Shown: positions 41,110 to 54,017, numbered from the stretch's first letter. The stretch: DNA of 64,000 nucleotides from Nosema muscidifuracis (GCA_028335825.1 JAIOKI010000013.1:372001-436000); one strand, 5' to 3'. Translations and numbers: made by a program. The notes: generated by a model from the letters alone, not told the origin.

Positions 41110-42690
41110 AAAAGTCTTCCATTATCAAGTCTAACAATATATTATTCACCGGGGCATATTTCAACTATTGTACTCAAACTCTAAAAATCTACCCTTAGAA
41201 TATTTATTACACCCACTCAGATTCTCCTTCTTTGCTACTCTTACCTTTTCCTTTTTTGTAGATTTTTCCATACATAAGCTTATATCGGCGAGCACTTGAC
41301 CAACATGAAAACTTAAATTATACTTCTCAATTTCCTCATAAACCTTTTACACAAAAATGTTTTTCTTGCTTTTCAATACAACATCTCTCAATGTTCTTAT
41401 TAATCTTTCTATCCTGACATTACTCCTGTGAGACTCAAAACTAATCTGCATCTATATAATATCCAAAACACTGCAAAATTGTGATCTTCTCATTGGAAAT
41501 TTTCTATTATTATCATTAATTATCTTCTCTGGCTTCTTGCCCTGTGTACATAAAACTTTTAAATATCACCATTTCGACTCCTTCATTTCTTTTTAAAACC
41601 CTTCCAGAACCTTCCTGTAAAATAATCAAATGCAACAACTATATAGGCTTTATCCTCTCTAAATTTGATCATGTACATACCAACTTTTTCCAAATATCTA
41701 GTTTTCATATTAAATTTCTGGCCAATAATATCATTTTCTAAGATCATAATATATTGTAGTTCTGCTTCGATGACTCAATTCTATATAACAGTTCAATATA
41801 AGTTTTACTCTTTCTTCTTCTGGAAGTATCTCACCTTCATTTCCATCATCAAATGACCATATTAACTTTCCATCCACCTCCTTCATATGTTTACTTTTTT
41901 CCTTCAATCTGTTTCTTTTTATTCTTTTCCTCGTCATTAGTGTAAATCCTAATAAGAAAATCAGAAACAATCATTTTTTTCTGCTTTTATATATTCAATT
42001 TCAAAGTCAATTTTCTTCACTCATCGGTTTATTAGCGCGTTATTAAAATCTGGGTTATTTCTTATTTGCGCTAGAACTTTCTGATCAGTCTCAATTTTAA
42101 ATTTTCTTTTTTATAAAGCATTTATTTATTCATCATCTGAACTGTTTTCCTCACTATCATATTCATCATCATAATAACTAAATGATAAAGATGTACAATC
42201 ATTATCATCAGTAATGTTATCGCTACTATTATCCTCTATATTTTTAGACTTGTTATATTTCTCTTCCTCAATAATTTTATCATCTGGCAACCCTTTATTC
42301 CTATAATTGTAATCTTCATTAGACTTCCGTAAATAACAAACACTTTAGTCAGATGACCTTCTTTGTCACAATAGAAAAAACTGACGCTTATTCTCATATT
42401 TTCTCTCTTATTAGTTTTTAATGCTTTTTGCACATTCTGTATCATCTTCTTAGTTAGCTCGTTAAAATCTTTTTCCTAATTTCGTCTGTTTCATCTTCCT
42501 TACACGTATTTCTGATAATAAAATTTTCAAATTCCTAGAAACTCTCTCAAAAATACCTCTTCACCAGATTTCCTTTTCAACTTCATATAACTCTAACGTA
42601 TACATAATAATCTCTAGTTCGTCAAAAAATATCCTGATCTTTTTGCCACAGTCATCACTTGACAACTTAGTTTTTGGTATTGCCCTCATA
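41110..42690 (-). mobile_element. Fossil Ty3/Gypsy-like retroelement
   Basis: A decayed retroelement of the Ty3/Gypsy (Metaviridae) type on the minus strand. Parts I can recognise, in element order: a gag-like stretch with a zinc-knuckle-type Cys/His motif (about 42300-42690), an acidic Ser/Asp-rich linker (about 42100-42300), and an integrase-like region with a zinc-binding-type N-terminal part (about 41730-41990) and a catalytic-core-type part (about 41130-41700). It is clearly broken, with on the order of ten or more interruptions, so it is inactive and moderately old. Base composition is less AT-rich than the flanks. Terminal repeats were not identified. Confidence 0.7.
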
Positions 42691-43706
42691 TTACTTCTTA
42701 AATTTAATTTAAATTATATAATATTTGATATTATAAAGCAATTATTTATATTTGAGTATATAGAAATTGTTTTTAACTATTAAAAAACAGGTATAATAGT
42801 GAAAATCTGGTATAAAATAGGTAATATGTTAATGAATGTGTCTTAGAACATTCAGAAAAATTTTGATAATAATAACATTTAAACATTATAATGCGAAAGT
42901 ATAATATATAAACTAAAATACCTTATCTTTATATTAGAGTATTTCGTTAATTTTATTGAAGCAGACATTCGATAAAGTCAACACTTCAATATATTAAAAT
43001 AAAAACAAGCTTTGAGTAGTTATAGTTCATGAAGTCGAAGATACTTTTGTAAGTAATTTATCAAATAGGGGTCCAGTAAATAAATTTGAATATAATTTTT
43101 AATACGTTGGAGATTTCTGCGAATTGAAAAAATAAATAAATTAAAATATATTATTTTAGATATTTAATCATATATGGGTTTAATATAATGTATATATTTT
43201 GCCTCCCATTCCTCATCTTTTCTTGTACTACTAATCCCTCTGCTTTTGTATTTCATCGAAATGTTTTCACGAGTTTTCTTCAGAGTGATTGACAAATTAG
43301 GCCTGCATACGTAAAGTTTTATCCAGAGCTATTCTACATTTTGTCTTGTATTTAGTTGATATCTCATCCATGTTAAAAATGTGATTTTTTTTGTATTCAA
43401 AGCCATATATCAGAAGGAGACTATTGATTATTAAGTCGGTTTTTTTTTAATTTTATGGATTTATTAAACTAAACCTAATTAAATTATTTGATAATTCTGA
43501 CTTTAAATGACATGGTATCGTTAAAATTTTTATATAAACTATTTTTTAATAGTTTCAGATACTATTTTCGATTATAAATATTACTGCTGTGCAATGACTT
43601 ATAATCATTGACTATTTATAAATACTCCAAGATAACTTGATATCAAACAATTAAAAACTATAAATTTTAAGAAAATAAATAAACTAAAAAATTATAATAA
43701 TAAATT
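42691..43706. other. Gene-free region beside the fossil
   Basis: AT-rich. A slightly G/C-richer patch at 43200-43400 may be further decayed coding sequence, but I could not identify it. Confidence 0.45.
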
Positions 43707-45071
43707 TTAATAAGAATTATCTTCGTAAACAATCGCTTCAAAATAATTTGCCACTGTAGTTTTAGTATTACACAAATTGCATTTTCCTTCTAAATAGTAA
43801 AAATATTCCCCAAGCAATTCTCTTCCTATAAAGTGTCCACAAGAAAGTCTAAGACAGACACTTAATTTACCCTCACAGTTTTCTGATGGTTTCTTAAAGG
43901 TATAATTTTTTAAATCTACTACAGTTGTAAATTCATGTAGTTTATCTTCAACAATATTATTATTGATTAATTTTAACATTTCTTCTGATGAATCTAATTT
44001 TTCTTTCAACGATTTTAGCTTTAAATTTAAGTAAAAAAACTTTTCAATATCTTGAATCTCAATTTTATTACTGTTTTCACCAATTTTCGTCATTTTAATT
44101 AATATTTCACATTTATAAGTCAATGAAAACAAATGTATCTGATTTAGCAAAAGATCAGTATCTTTATTATCAAAATATATTTGTTTATTCAGGTATTTCT
44201 TAAATTCATTGCAAAAATTATTTATAGTATTAGTTTTTGGCCATGGATATAAATGGAAAGATTCAAAAAAACTTACAAGATCATCCAATGAGGTAGGAAA
44301 TTTAGAGCTAATATATATTTGTTGTAGTTTATCAATTATTTTTACTTGTCCTGAGAAAAATAAAAAAATGCTGGGCTCTTTTGAATTCATAAACTTAAAA
44401 ATTTTGCTCGAATTTTCGTAATATGGTAATTCATCATATAAATTATTAAGTTTTTTATCTTTAGATAATTGGCAAAAAAATTCTGACATAAAAAGCAAAT
44501 CTAATATTAAATATTTGTCAATGAATTTTTCAGCTTTAATGACTTTTCTAACATTCGATTTAGATTTGTCATTAAAGTATTTGTACACTTTTTCATAAGT
44601 GCTTACATTGAATTTGCTATTAAACTTAGAGTAAAGCTTAAATAATAAATTAAAACTTGGATTATCATATTTGGGATCACTAAACATTTGACCAAACTTA
44701 GATGAGAATTTTGAGATGGAATGAATCGAATTACTAAGAAGACTATTTTTATATTTAAATTTTCTAGAAAGTATACAATCATTCATTTCAAAAGACATTA
44801 AATGTAGAATTAATTCCTTACTATTATCTGATATAATGTCGTGCATATTCTCTAAAGTTTCAAATATATAATCTGTAATCATTTCTTTTTCTTGATTTTT
44901 GTCTAATATATCTAAAAAAAATTCCCTATCGATAAAATCATGTTTCTTATCTAAAATATCTTTAATAGTTTTAAACACTAAAGTGTCTATAAAAGATTCT
45001 TCCTTAGAAATATTCACATTTTCCAAATTTGATGTATTACAATAAAGTAAAGTTAAGTGAAAAAATATCAT
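43707..45071 (-). CDS. Hypothetical secretory-pathway protein with RING-like C-terminus
   Basis: The 454-residue protein is unrecognised. The frame opens slightly upstream at a TTG, but the ATG at 45071 has a CCCC run next to it (45073-45076 on the plus strand). The N-terminus (MIFFHLTLLYCNTSNLENVN) looks like a signal peptide. The body is helical and Lys/Asn/Ser-rich without known motifs. The last 60 residues hold clustered Cys/His: CEGKLSVCLRLSCGHFIGRE then GKCNLCNTKT, i.e. C-x6-C-x3-C-x-H and a later C-x2-C, which resembles the second half of a RING or related zinc finger. If the signal peptide is real, a secreted zinc-finger protein would be unusual and might act on the host cell; that is inference. 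Confidence 0.7.
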   Translation of the reverse strand: MIFFHLTLLYCNTSNLENVNISKEESFIDTLVFKTIKDILDKKHDFIDREFFLDILDKNQEKEMITDYIFETLENMHDIISDNSKELILHLMSFEMNDCILSRKFKYKNSLLSNSIHSISKFSSKFGQMFSDPKYDNPSFNLLFKLYSKFNSKFNVSTYEKVYKYFNDKSKSNVRKVIKAEKFIDKYLILDLLFMSEFFCQLSKDKKLNNLYDELPYYENSSKIFKFMNSKEPSIFLFFSGQVKIIDKLQQIYISSKFPTSLDDLVSFFESFHLYPWPKTNTINNFCNEFKKYLNKQIYFDNKDTDLLLNQIHLFSLTYKCEILIKMTKIGENSNKIEIQDIEKFFYLNLKLKSLKEKLDSSEEMLKLINNNIVEDKLHEFTTVVDLKNYTFKKPSENCEGKLSVCLRLSCGHFIGRELLGEYFYYLEGKCNLCNTKTTVANYFEAIVYEDNSY

Positions 45072-48000
45072 AGGGGAATTATACAAAAGTTTTATTTATA
45101 TTTAAAATATAAATTAAAAAAAATAAAGAAAAAATTAATGTTATATATTTTATTTAATTTAAATGATTTTAATCTAAATTATTAATCACATAAAATATTA
45201 TACTATCATAGTTACTCAGTTAAAATTTCAAACACATCATAAATTTTAGAATTTAATTAATTTGGAATAAAAATATTCAAAAATTATATTTGCATTAAAT
45301 TAAAACTTACAATATCAGAACAACTTTATATTGTTATTTTATTAAATTTCAGCTGGATTAAAATTAATAATTTATATATTTTATTTAAAATTTTATGTTT
45401 GATTTTGAATATTTTTTATGTTTAATTTTGAATTCTTTGACATTTAGCTATGAAAAATATTTGATTCGATTAAAATATGCATTAAATAAAATTTTAATAA
45501 GTATTAAAAATATTATTTTGTAATTTATAAAAAATAAATTTCAAAAACTTGAAATTTTTGACTTTAATTAAATTTTTATATTTTCAAATTTTTTTTTATT
45601 TAGAAGATTAACAGTAATCATTTGATTTTTTTTATATAGACATATTTGATAATGTTATGATAAAATACTCAATTATTACTATTTATTGAACAAGTTGTTT
45701 GTAATCAACCGATTTATCAAATCTTGTTAAAATATTATAGATTCATGTTTTTATATATTTAATAGATTAATTTAATTTGAAATTCAATCTTTTGATTATG
45801 AAATTATATGTGATAAATTGTATTTTTTATTAGCTCGATTTTTAAATGATATATGTCTATCATTAGACTAAAAAGTAGATATGTAGCCTTATTTATGTAA
45901 TGGAACAAAAAATAATTATATATCTAATTGAATGTTCTTCTTAACAATACAAATATTATTCAAAGTAATTAGATGTTCATTATTAAAGCACTACAACATA
46001 AAATATTAGTTTTACAACAATTTAATAGTTTCTACTTCATTTGATTAATGAATATCTTTAAGATTTTTATCTAAGCTCAAAAACGCAATTATTTTTATTA
46101 TATATATTATTGAATGTGGAATGAAAACTTAGATAACTTATTAGTTAAACCTAAAGAGTACTTGTTTGAAGGTAAGTCTTTTTAATTATAATTAGTCTTT
46201 GATCTAGAAATTGATGACTCATTGTTGATGTGTTTTTGTCAGAAACAAAAATTTGACTTGTCTGTAAAATTCAAAGATTTAAGAAAACTTAATAACTTAT
46301 CAGACATATAAAGTTAGATTTAGAATTACTAATTACATAAGTACATTTGACATTGATGTAGATAAATAATTATCCATTATTATACATAGAGAATTTATGA
46401 GTTTAAGACAACTTCTTATGTCTAAGAAAGCTCATTTAAATAAACATATTTTAAGTGCACCTTTGTCTTTGATTGATTTTCTAGAAGAAAATTTAACCAC
46501 AGTATTATATTAAAATCTTCTTTCTCTACTAAAAACAGCCTGCATTAATATATTTGCTTTCTGTATTCCATCATAAAAATTATCACATCCCTCATATAAT
46601 TCCGAAATCGACTATATTTAAAATTAGAGCTATAGCATTGATTATTTGTACTCAAATATTTAAAATGATACAATTTGCAACTTTGAACACGTCCCTATAA
46701 AGACTTAAAAATCAAAATAATGTGTAACATCTTTAACTTAACTTGTATTACATTTGGAGAAAAATATAGTAATTGATTAGCTGGAATAAATTTTATTAAA
46801 TTGAATACATTAATACTAGTTTTTTTTTCAGTTTAATTATAAAGAAACTATTTGAAGATACTTTAAAATCATTAGAACTGTGAGAATTTTTAATTACAAT
46901 CATCTCTCGATTTAATTCTAAATTAAATAAGAAGATCAATTATTTGGTAATTCGTATCTTTTGAAAGTGTAAAAAATTTATTTATAGATGAAAGTTTTAT
47001 TACATGCTATATACTAGTATTTTAGACTCAGATAATCTTGATATTACTAAATTTAATTATTGTCATTGCATCATTTCTAAGCCCTAAAAATTCATCAAAT
47101 AAATATTATAGCCCTATTTGAAACTCATTGGTTGACAAAATAATAAATCAACAGATTTTGCTATTAAATTGTCTTTATTTTAGGATTTAGATGTGATTAT
47201 TCTTGTATTATAGTATGCATAAAATATTTCCAGTAACTCCCTTCTTCTATTGTAATTAAATGAAATCAACTATGCTGAGACTTGGTTTCCTTTATTTTCG
47301 TCTACTATAAGAAATTAATTCTGTAGGGATAAATTTAATTGAGAATTCACAATTATTAATTACTTAGTTAATCTATGAAGATTGTAATAGAAATAGTTTT
47401 TGAAACATCTTTACTGAATTAAATTGCAATACAAATAATCGAATTACACTTGATTTCAACATTATGAAATTTTAACCTATAATATATTTCTTCTCTGAAA
47501 CAATGAAATAAAATAAATAAATTTATAATCTATCTATTAAATAGAATTATATTTTTAAATTTAATTAATGAGTGTTTGTATGAAAATAAAAGATATCATT
47601 AATAAAATAATTTATTATACACAACAATCATCTTAACCTCAATACTTATTTTGAGACAAAAGTAAAAGAAAAAAATACTATTTAAAAATAAAACAAAAGC
47701 AATTCTGATTGTTAAAACTATCTACAAACCTTATATAAGTTAATACATAAATCTTAAATGTTACAAGACTTCTAAAATCAAAAGCTATCAATAAATAAAA
47801 CATTTTTTGACTAAATAAAAACTAGCTAATCAAATGAGACAATGTATTGTGTAAAATATATTATTTATTAATTCTTAGAGTCATATATTTGTAAGAAGTA
47901 AGAATCAGCTTTTAATTTTATTTTAATAACAATTTAATTTATAAAGCATAGAAAAGATAACAATCATCTTATTCAATTTATTTATGGGGTACAATTAAAA

Positions 48001-51000
48001 AAAATGAGTTTGTTAAATATTAAGAAAAAGCAATTATTTTCCTTCAAATAATTTACCACATAAAAGTGAATTTTAAGTTTTAATTAGCGTGTCACTTACA
48101 GGAGATCTCCTTAATTTTATAAAGTTAAAAACAGTAACAAATAAATAATTTTTAAGCATCAGTATATGCATATTCAAAATTTTTTTAGGCTCAGTTTCTT
48201 TATTATAATCAGATGTTCAATAAATTATGACTTATATCAGTTCAATTTTTTTTTATTTTCGTGTTATTTGTCAAACAATAAATATGCATTTATTATAAAT
48301 ATATAGAAATATATGAATCAAGATAATTTTAGTTTAATTATTAATATAATTAAAATTTAGACATAATAAGAATTTCTCAATATTATGTTTCATTGTTACA
48401 TCTTTATTGTGCTTTACATTATATCGTATTAATACGAACTAAACATAAAGAAGATGAAATTTTCAATATAATTAATATGTTTTAATAATCATTTATAAAG
48501 TATTATTACCATGTGATCAATTAATCAATTTAATTTATTTATCATTTCTTAATAATTATCTTTAATTTATCAAAGATGATGCTTTAGTTAATTAAGAATT
48601 GATTTTATAGTTGATTACATAATTATTAATATTTAGTTTAGAGGATATTTTCTTAAGCTTTATTATTAAATATTTCTTCAATTATTTAATTTTTAATTTA
48701 AATAACTATATGAAAAGAAAAATGTGTCATTTAAGAGCGATACAATAATTTTAATTACAATAAAACCATATCAGGGAAAGTCGAGCATATTTGTATTAGT
48801 TCTTTAGATTTTTTCTTAGAACAAAATGCATCTTCGAACATTAACTCATTTATTTAGTATAATTTAAATTTAGGATCTAATAAAAAATTTATAAAACTAA
48901 ATCTACTTTTTCGAAGGGAGATGACTTAATTTAAAAAATTTATTTTAATGTATAGCGAATCTTTACCCCATAAATAAAATATAATTTCTGAATTTGATTC
49001 TTAAAGATAATAGTGAGACAATATTATACATGATAAGACTCAAGCTGATTATATCTGAGATTTGATTCTACTAGTCTAGTTGTAGTAGTATTAAAAGACT
49101 AACAATATTCTTATGACATGGGTTTTAGATCAATGATTAAGAACTAGAACTTTATTATCTGTAAAGTTGAGATCAAATTGGCCGATTAATAATAGGTCTT
49201 AAGAAAATATTAAGATGCTTTTATTCTTATATGAATTACCAAGATATTATAATTTTTGAATATCAGAGCCATCTTTATAATGATAAAAATATTATTTTGA
49301 AGATTAAATAATTACGAAAATAGGTGTGAAGATTTAGATTGATGAAAATGTCAATTGTAACAGCATGATTAACTTTATCATAAAATAAGTTAGAAAATCT
49401 TCCTAACATAAAGTAAATTGTTAGCGGTGTTATATAGGATTTTTTAATAGTGCCAAACAATCAAGAAGAGCGATGACTTTAATTTCTCATAATAATTGGA
49501 AAAAGGCTCTATTATTATAACTGATAGATATCCTTCATATGCTCATTCAGTTCATTGTTTAGGATATCTATGTCATTATTTAATTGTTGTTTAGGTTTCT
49601 AACTATGATTATATCGATACTAATTATATTATAAATCTGTAATTTCATTCTAATCTACATTAATGAGGTAGAGGCGGTTTAAATCATATATTATATAATT
49701 ACTAATTGAACAATTTAGTTAGAAGAAAAATTAATGTACCTTCAAAATCTTCTGCTAATAAAATTTGCTCGTATATTTGTTAAAAAAATTATAATGGAAT
49801 ATTTGATCTTTGTTAAAAAAATTATTCAGATACTAATTTTCAAGAAAAACGACTTTTTTTCAGTATCTTCTAAATTTTTGTATCAAGGCTAAAAATGATT
49901 ATTAATATTATCATACCTATTTTACTATTGAAATTTAAAAAACTTATTCTTCCTATGCTTCTCATAATCATTATATTAGCCACTAATTGTGATTTACTCT
50001 CACTGAATCATGATAAATATATTTATTACAAAAGTTTATTATTTTTATTGAACATTACACCCATTGACTTTTTTATATTATCTTTATAATCCTCCATTAC
50101 TAAAAATCAAGTTTTCTAAAAATGTTTGTCTTGCTGAAAAATGAATAAAATTATTATCATACTAACATATAATACATTTTTGAGATTAAAATTAATGTAA
50201 CAATATATTTTATGATATAACTTATATCTTTACCTGAAATGTATTAAGAGCATCATATTCGACCTTAATATAACGTTTATTATATCTAAATTACAAACCA
50301 CTGACTAATAAATTGAATTTTTCCTGATATGATCGATATGCAACAAAAGATATATAATAGTTTTTTAGAAAGTGTAGAAATTGTTTCTACTGTATTAGAA
50401 GACTATATTCACCTAAAATATCGGATAATATTTATTATGTATGTATATCATATCTAAAATATTAATTTCAAGACTGAATATGTACAATTAATTTTTTACA
50501 TTATTTCTTCAAGACTATAGCCATATTTCACATTTTCTACAATCTAACTTAATTTCATTACTATTTTTTTTGTATGACCAAAGAAACACGTTTTAGTCAT
50601 ATAGCAGTCAATTTAATAATTTCTCTTAAATGGTATAAATTCTATGCCACGATTTGTTCTTATTTTAAATTTAATAAATTTCTAACTTCGTCAATCATTT
50701 TATCTGTTTTAACTACAATTTTTTTGTTAAATGAAAGGATGGAAATACTAAACTTCAATTTATTTGTAATGATATACATGTCAAAAAACAATTTTTTTTG
50801 TCAATTTGTTTTTCATTTAATTTATCATCATTTTAAATCCTTCAGTCTTCTCATCTCACTCAAATATGTTTCAGATTACGATAGAAAATTAAAACTAAGT
50901 TTATTCTCTATTGGTTAAACTGTATTAGGTTATAAAATTATGTAATTTAAATATCTAAAGAAATTTGTGTAGTTACAAGATATTTAATTTTTTATTAAGA

Positions 51001-51869
51001 ACTTATACAAATTAGCTTGTCTTTCACAAGCTTTGTTGTAAAATTGATAATTTATTGCTTTCATTATTGTTATGAACTTGCATAATAATCTTTATATATA
51101 TCCTGATGCTATATCTAATTTTCTTGAATGTTTTTACGATCAAGAATTTTAATTGAATTGTATTTCATAATTATTTAAAATTATGATTTTTAATTAAAAT
51201 TTATTATCATGTGGTAATTATACATAGAAATAACGGCATATATGTAAAAAAACATGGTATTGATTTTATTTAAAAATCTATTGCTATTTAATATTTAAAG
51301 ATAAATTCTTTTAATATATTATTGGTCGAGAGTTAGAAAACTTAATAAAGCTGTACCACATACTCTTATAGTTCGATAATCAAGTGTTTTGTAGCAATGT
51401 CTAAAATATAAGTTTAAATTAAAATCAGAAACTTTGGGTTCTTAAAAAAATTATATAATTAAAAAACGTGATATATTTAACAGAAAATCACTTATTAGAT
51501 TTTTGTCTTGTATTTAAAAAATTATACATTTATAACCTTTTTAATTGAATCTTTAAATGTTCTCCCATATACTTTGAGTTCAATCAAGTAAATATTAGAA
51601 TGCGGCAAGTGTCGTAGGCGTAAACACTCTTCATGAGAAACAATAATGAATACCATAACATTCGAGTTCAAGGTATATGTTGCGATACACACCACAAATC
51701 ACAAAAAGATTGAAGAAGTTCAAATTAAAGAAATGTAAAATATAAATAAGATTAGACACTCGACAACAATATCAATTTATTTTTAAATAGTAACTTTATT
51801 TTTGATTTATTGATTATCATCAAAGATAAATTTTTTACATTTAAAAATTAAGTATTGAATAAAATCGAT
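45072..51869. other. 6.8-kb gene-poor region
   Basis: No gene I can support. Holds dispersed repeat copy 2 (48100-48870). Short open frames at 49275-49460, 49895-50089 and 50574-50918 have biased Phe/Leu/Ile content without start context and are probably chance or decayed sequence. Confidence 0.5.
48100..48870 (+). repeat. Dispersed repeat, copy 2 (segment order B-A)
   Basis: Segment B (about 48155-48530: GGCTCAGTTTCTTTATTA, later AATAAGAATTTCTCAATATTA) and segment A (about 48755-48850: CAGGGAAAGTCGAGCATAT, then TTAGTTCTTTAGATTTTTT) match copy 1 near 38.2-38.7 kb in the same orientation. Identity is patchy, so the copies are old. Confidence 0.7.
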
Positions 51870-53513
51870 TTAATTCATTATATAACGTAATTCATTGTTT
51901 ATAGGTAGTCCTTCTAATTTTTCTTTCTGTAACATTTCTTTGTATTCATTCAATTCAAAATTAAAATTGTGATTAAGGTAAACCATTGGTGGATATCCGG
52001 CCAGATGAGCTAATATTTCTAATGTAGCTGTCAGCTCATATTGAAGTATGTATGTGACATTTTCAAGATCTAACAAAACGTGTTTGAATATATTAAAAGC
52101 AGAATTATTATCCTTAGGTAAATGCAATTTATATAATATCTCATCATATAATTCTTTCCAGTGATACCTCTCAGCCGGGTAATCATCTGATAAATATATT
52201 TCGTTAAGAACTTTAGCAAATAAAATCATTAAGTAGTTATAATGACAATATTTAGGGTTTGGTCTTATTATATGCAATCTTTTTTTTATAATTTCGTCAA
52301 ATAAATTATTGTAAGCGATTTTCAAAGCAAACTTTTCTTTCTGATTATCATTTAAACTTCTTAACGAAAAACTTAGCTTCATTATATTTTCGAACTCATT
52401 TATTGTTATTAAATCTTGACTTTTAAGTATATGAAAGAAAATTATCGAATATGGCGAATAGTATGATTCCATAAACTTATTAATAATCAATAGTTTCATA
52501 TCATCAGTAAAAGAGTAGTAAAGTAATCCAACTGACAAAAGATCGTCGTTTTTAAGATTTAATGAAAACTTAAAAAACTCTTTCATCTCATCATACATTT
52601 CTTTAGAAATATTTCTGTCGTCATACGAGAGTACTGAATATTTTTTTTCGTTAATGCCAATATGACTTTCATAAAAAACATAAGGAAATTTTTTATCATA
52701 AATGTACGGAGTTATTTCGAATTCGCTTTCTTCTTTTGAAGTATTTTTGATAAAATCATTATAAATTTCTGTATTATTGTAAAATAAACTATATAATCCA
52801 AATTTAAAATCTTTAAAAAGTCGTCTTAAAATATTTTCATCGGACAATTTCGAAAATTCATAATCCCTTAGAATTTCAATAAAATATTTTTTATATTTAA
52901 ATTCATCGAAATTTATATTAAAACAATATAACTTATCATTTTTTTTGAATATGAAGTTTATGAATAAATCGTCACCTACAGTAACAACTTCAGATGATTT
53001 TAAACCCTTTTCAAAACCTAAAATCAATAAATCTGTATCTCTCAGTATTTGTATTCTATGATTCTTATGGAACTCTTTAATAGTCTTTATAAAAACTTCA
53101 ACAACTTTTTTTTGAGTCTTGGAATGAGTACATGCTGATATATTATAAATTATTTCAAAATCAATTACTCTATTTTCAAAATTCCGGGTAAGAAATTCTT
53201 TCAAAGTGCATATAATATCATTTCCATAATTGATCAAAATAGTATCGTCATTATTTAAAAAATAATTGAAATTCATGTCAGTTATCACGGATTGTTGTTC
53301 TTCGCTTATAAATCTTTCCCTATATCTGCTTAAAGAACTAGGTAGATTTATATTGATTAAAAGAGATTTTTTTCTCAGATCTAGCATTTTAAACTCTTTT
53401 TTCTTATATTTAGAAATTATCGTATCTTGTATATTTTTATAGAAGTCCCTGTACGACATTGATGATAAAATATTATAAAAATATAAAAAAATTAAGCAAT
53501 ATCTCATTTTCAT
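51870..53513 (-). CDS. Hypothetical secreted protein, 547 residues
   Basis: Begins with a signal peptide (MKMRYCLIFLYFYNILSSMS); two ATGs lie two codons apart and either could serve. No CCC run is near. The mature protein is a long mixed-structure chain rich in Phe, Tyr, Asp and Lys, with few Cys and no transmembrane helix. It contains segments such as NFNYFLNNDDTILINYGNDI, LGFEKGLKSSEVVTVGDDLF and LEILAHLAGYPPMVYLNHNF. I recognise no family. Codon and residue use is protein-like throughout, so it is a real gene. It probably belongs to a lineage-specific secretome, like others in this part of the window. Confidence 0.75.
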   Translation of the reverse strand: MKMRYCLIFLYFYNILSSMSYRDFYKNIQDTIISKYKKKEFKMLDLRKKSLLININLPSSLSRYRERFISEEQQSVITDMNFNYFLNNDDTILINYGNDIICTLKEFLTRNFENRVIDFEIIYNISACTHSKTQKKVVEVFIKTIKEFHKNHRIQILRDTDLLILGFEKGLKSSEVVTVGDDLFINFIFKKNDKLYCFNINFDEFKYKKYFIEILRDYEFSKLSDENILRRLFKDFKFGLYSLFYNNTEIYNDFIKNTSKEESEFEITPYIYDKKFPYVFYESHIGINEKKYSVLSYDDRNISKEMYDEMKEFFKFSLNLKNDDLLSVGLLYYSFTDDMKLLIINKFMESYYSPYSIIFFHILKSQDLITINEFENIMKLSFSLRSLNDNQKEKFALKIAYNNLFDEIIKKRLHIIRPNPKYCHYNYLMILFAKVLNEIYLSDDYPAERYHWKELYDEILYKLHLPKDNNSAFNIFKHVLLDLENVTYILQYELTATLEILAHLAGYPPMVYLNHNFNFELNEYKEMLQKEKLEGLPINNELRYIMN

Positions 53514-53945
53514 AACTTTTTAAATTTTATTAAATAAAAAGAGATTTGCAAGTTTTAAAATGATCAAACTTACAATTTTCAAAAAAAATTATTTCTTTTC
53601 ATTTGCAAAATTAATCTAATTAAAATAAATTTTTTTCAAATAAAAAAATTCTAACGTTTTAATGATGTCATGAAACGAATTTTTATCTAAAAAAATGATG
53701 ATGAAGACTTATTAAGATAATATAAAATTATATAAACAGTATTTGAAAGATAAAATACTTTTAATTTTTTGTAAGTATCGTAATCAGCATTTAAATATTT
53801 TATGGTTGTTTAGAAAACACTCATTTATTTATTATTTTCAATATAATAAAATATATGCACAAAAATAATTCAGGATCAAAAAGAATTAAAATACTTTTGT
53901 ATAAATGCTATTATGTAAAAATCAATAACTGTACTTACTAAAATA
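53514..53945. other. AT-rich upstream region of the 547-residue gene
   Basis: No gene or repeat recognised. Confidence 0.5.
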
Positions 53946-54017
53946 AGGGTCCGGCATAAGTTAAACCTGCACCCTATCGGTTTGCATTCGAATATTTTAC
54001 CACTGAAATATAGACCT
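53946..54017 (-). pseudogene. Degenerate tRNA-Cys (GCA)-like sequence
   Basis: On the minus strand a 72-base stretch follows the tRNA-Cys plan: AGGTCTATATTTCAGTGGTA (acceptor 5' half and D-arm), anticodon loop ATGCAAA with GCA anticodon, a T-arm GCAGG-TTTAACT-TATGC and a 3' end CGGACCC. Mismatches occur at acceptor pairs 1-72 and 7-66, in the anticodon stem (both ends) and in the T-stem, and the T-loop has TTTAA instead of TTCGA/TTCAA. The B box is therefore weak. It is probably a decayed tRNA, though a divergent functional gene cannot be excluded. No strong T-run follows. Confidence 0.65.

Noticed and set aside
49675-49700. B-box-like GGTTTAAATC after GGTAGAGGC
   Set aside because: No matching D-arm, anticodon arm or acceptor stem upstream; an isolated word match.
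50574-50918. 114-codon plus-strand open frame
   Set aside because: Hydrophobic, Phe/Leu-biased, no CCC motif and no recognisable pattern; more likely chance or the antisense of decayed sequence.
51600-51690. Possible tRNA-Leu/Ser-like sequence (GCGGCAAGTGTCGTAGGCGTAA)
   Set aside because: The start resembles a tRNA-Leu/Ser 5' half, but the acceptor stem pairs poorly and no proper T-arm or anticodon arm can be folded by eye.
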